DNA of 64,000 nucleotides from Neolentinus lepideus HHB14362 ss-1 (Eukaryota; Basidiomycota; Agaricomycetes; Gloeophyllales; Gloeophyllaceae): positions 1,040,996 through 1,104,995 of the forward strand of contig KV425551.1 in assembly GCA_001632425.1 (NCBI GenBank). Direction: 5' to 3'. The notes under the pieces were generated by a model. It saw only the letters and a program-made list of their open reading frames with translations, made no database searches and was not told the DNA's origin. The position numbers were made by a program, and so were the translations under genes. This document shows, piece after piece, positions 63,588 through 64,000 of the stretch; the first letter of the stretch is position 1, and each line of letters starts with the position of its first letter.

Positions 63588-64000
63588 ATGGAGAGTGGTC
63601 TTCTGTCCCCGCCGCTGACTGAGGCTGATACGCCTGTTGACCTGGACCACACCACCCTCCTTCAATCGTTGTCCGTCAAAGACGATCCGTGTCAGAGTCC
63701 TTCCAGACATGAGCGCCAGCTTGGAGACAGCGAATTGGCATTTTATCTTCCCTCCCGGCAGATGGGCGTGAACGACATGTGAGCTGCCCATGATATCTTA
63801 CCTAATATCAAAGATCTGACCCGAAGAACTCAGGTATCTAGCCCTCGAATTTCGCGCTGTGGAACGCGTCATGCGCCGTTCTCGAGTGCGGGTCGCTTGG
63901 GCACTCTTGCGGCTAAGACATCCCTTGTTGGCGTCCTCGGTGGAGATGCACGACTATCATGATGTCAGATTTGTGTACGTATCCCTTCTCTACGAGTCTT
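63588..64000 (+). CDS. Partial second acyltransferase-like gene (cut by window end)
   Basis: Exon 1 (63588-63779) carries RQLGDSELAFYLPSRQMGVN and the same MxVND boundary as the upstream gene. After an intron (about 63780-63834) exon 2 gives MYLALEFRAVERVMRRSRVR, then HPLLASSVEMHDYHDVRFV, with a new donor GTACGT at about 63974. The order and intron positions equal those of the 60548-62468 gene, so it is a paralog. The catalytic HxxxDG part lies beyond the window. Confidence 0.7.

Overview
The window is nuclear DNA of a filamentous basidiomycete, most likely an Agaricomycete (a mushroom or polypore). Coding density is high on both strands. Almost every gene is split by very short introns (about 46-70 nt, GT-AG, often with a CTNAC-like branch point). 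Several products are typical of Agaricomycetes: a DUF6593 protein, an F-box/LRR-type protein, a relic of a transposase-like gene and expanded O-fucosyltransferase-like paralogs. I reconstructed the gene models by joining exons across short introns in both strands; exon joins in the ABC transporter are the least certain.

Layout. 0.8-6.9 kb: a divergent pair of Golgi vesicle-tethering genes, TRS65 (TRAPPII) and COG3 (COG complex). 7.6-10.3 kb: a DUF6593 protein, Elongator subunit ELP6 and an ACT-domain protein. 10.5-15.6 kb: a secreted RNase T2 with an extra C-terminal domain and a membrane-anchored aldehyde dehydrogenase. 15.8-21.7 kb: a full-length ABCC-type transporter. 22.1-24.1 kb: a truncated transposase-like gene followed by AT-rich DNA with a perfect palindrome. 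24.1-34.4 kb: housekeeping genes (circularly permuted GTPase GNL1, an AIF-like oxidoreductase, a SAM methyltransferase, the WD40 U3 snoRNP protein NAN1/WDR75). 34.6-45 kb: a homeodomain factor, an F-box protein, a PB1-domain protein, a xylose-reductase-like aldo/keto reductase with microexons, and a ketopantoate-reductase-like enzyme.

45.4-55.6 kb is the most interesting part. Three tandem paralogs of an O-fucosyltransferase-like type II membrane protein lie next to a divergently transcribed nucleotide-sugar transporter of the GDP-fucose (SLC35C1) type. A 1.6-kb terminal-inverted-repeat element has inserted between the first and second paralogs. Together they look like a linked protein- or glycan-fucosylation locus: a Golgi/ER GDP-fucose importer beside the enzymes that would use the sugar.

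55.6-60.5 kb is gene-poor, with duplicated non-coding segments, microsatellites and a decayed GH5 beta-glucanase. The window closes with two tandem CoA-dependent acyltransferase/condensation-like genes; the second runs off the end.

Three genes in the first 10 kb (TRS65, the DUF6593 gene, ELP6) show apparent one-base frame breaks inside otherwise well-conserved coding sequence. Sequencing or assembly indels are the simplest explanation. No tRNA, rRNA or CRISPR feature was seen.
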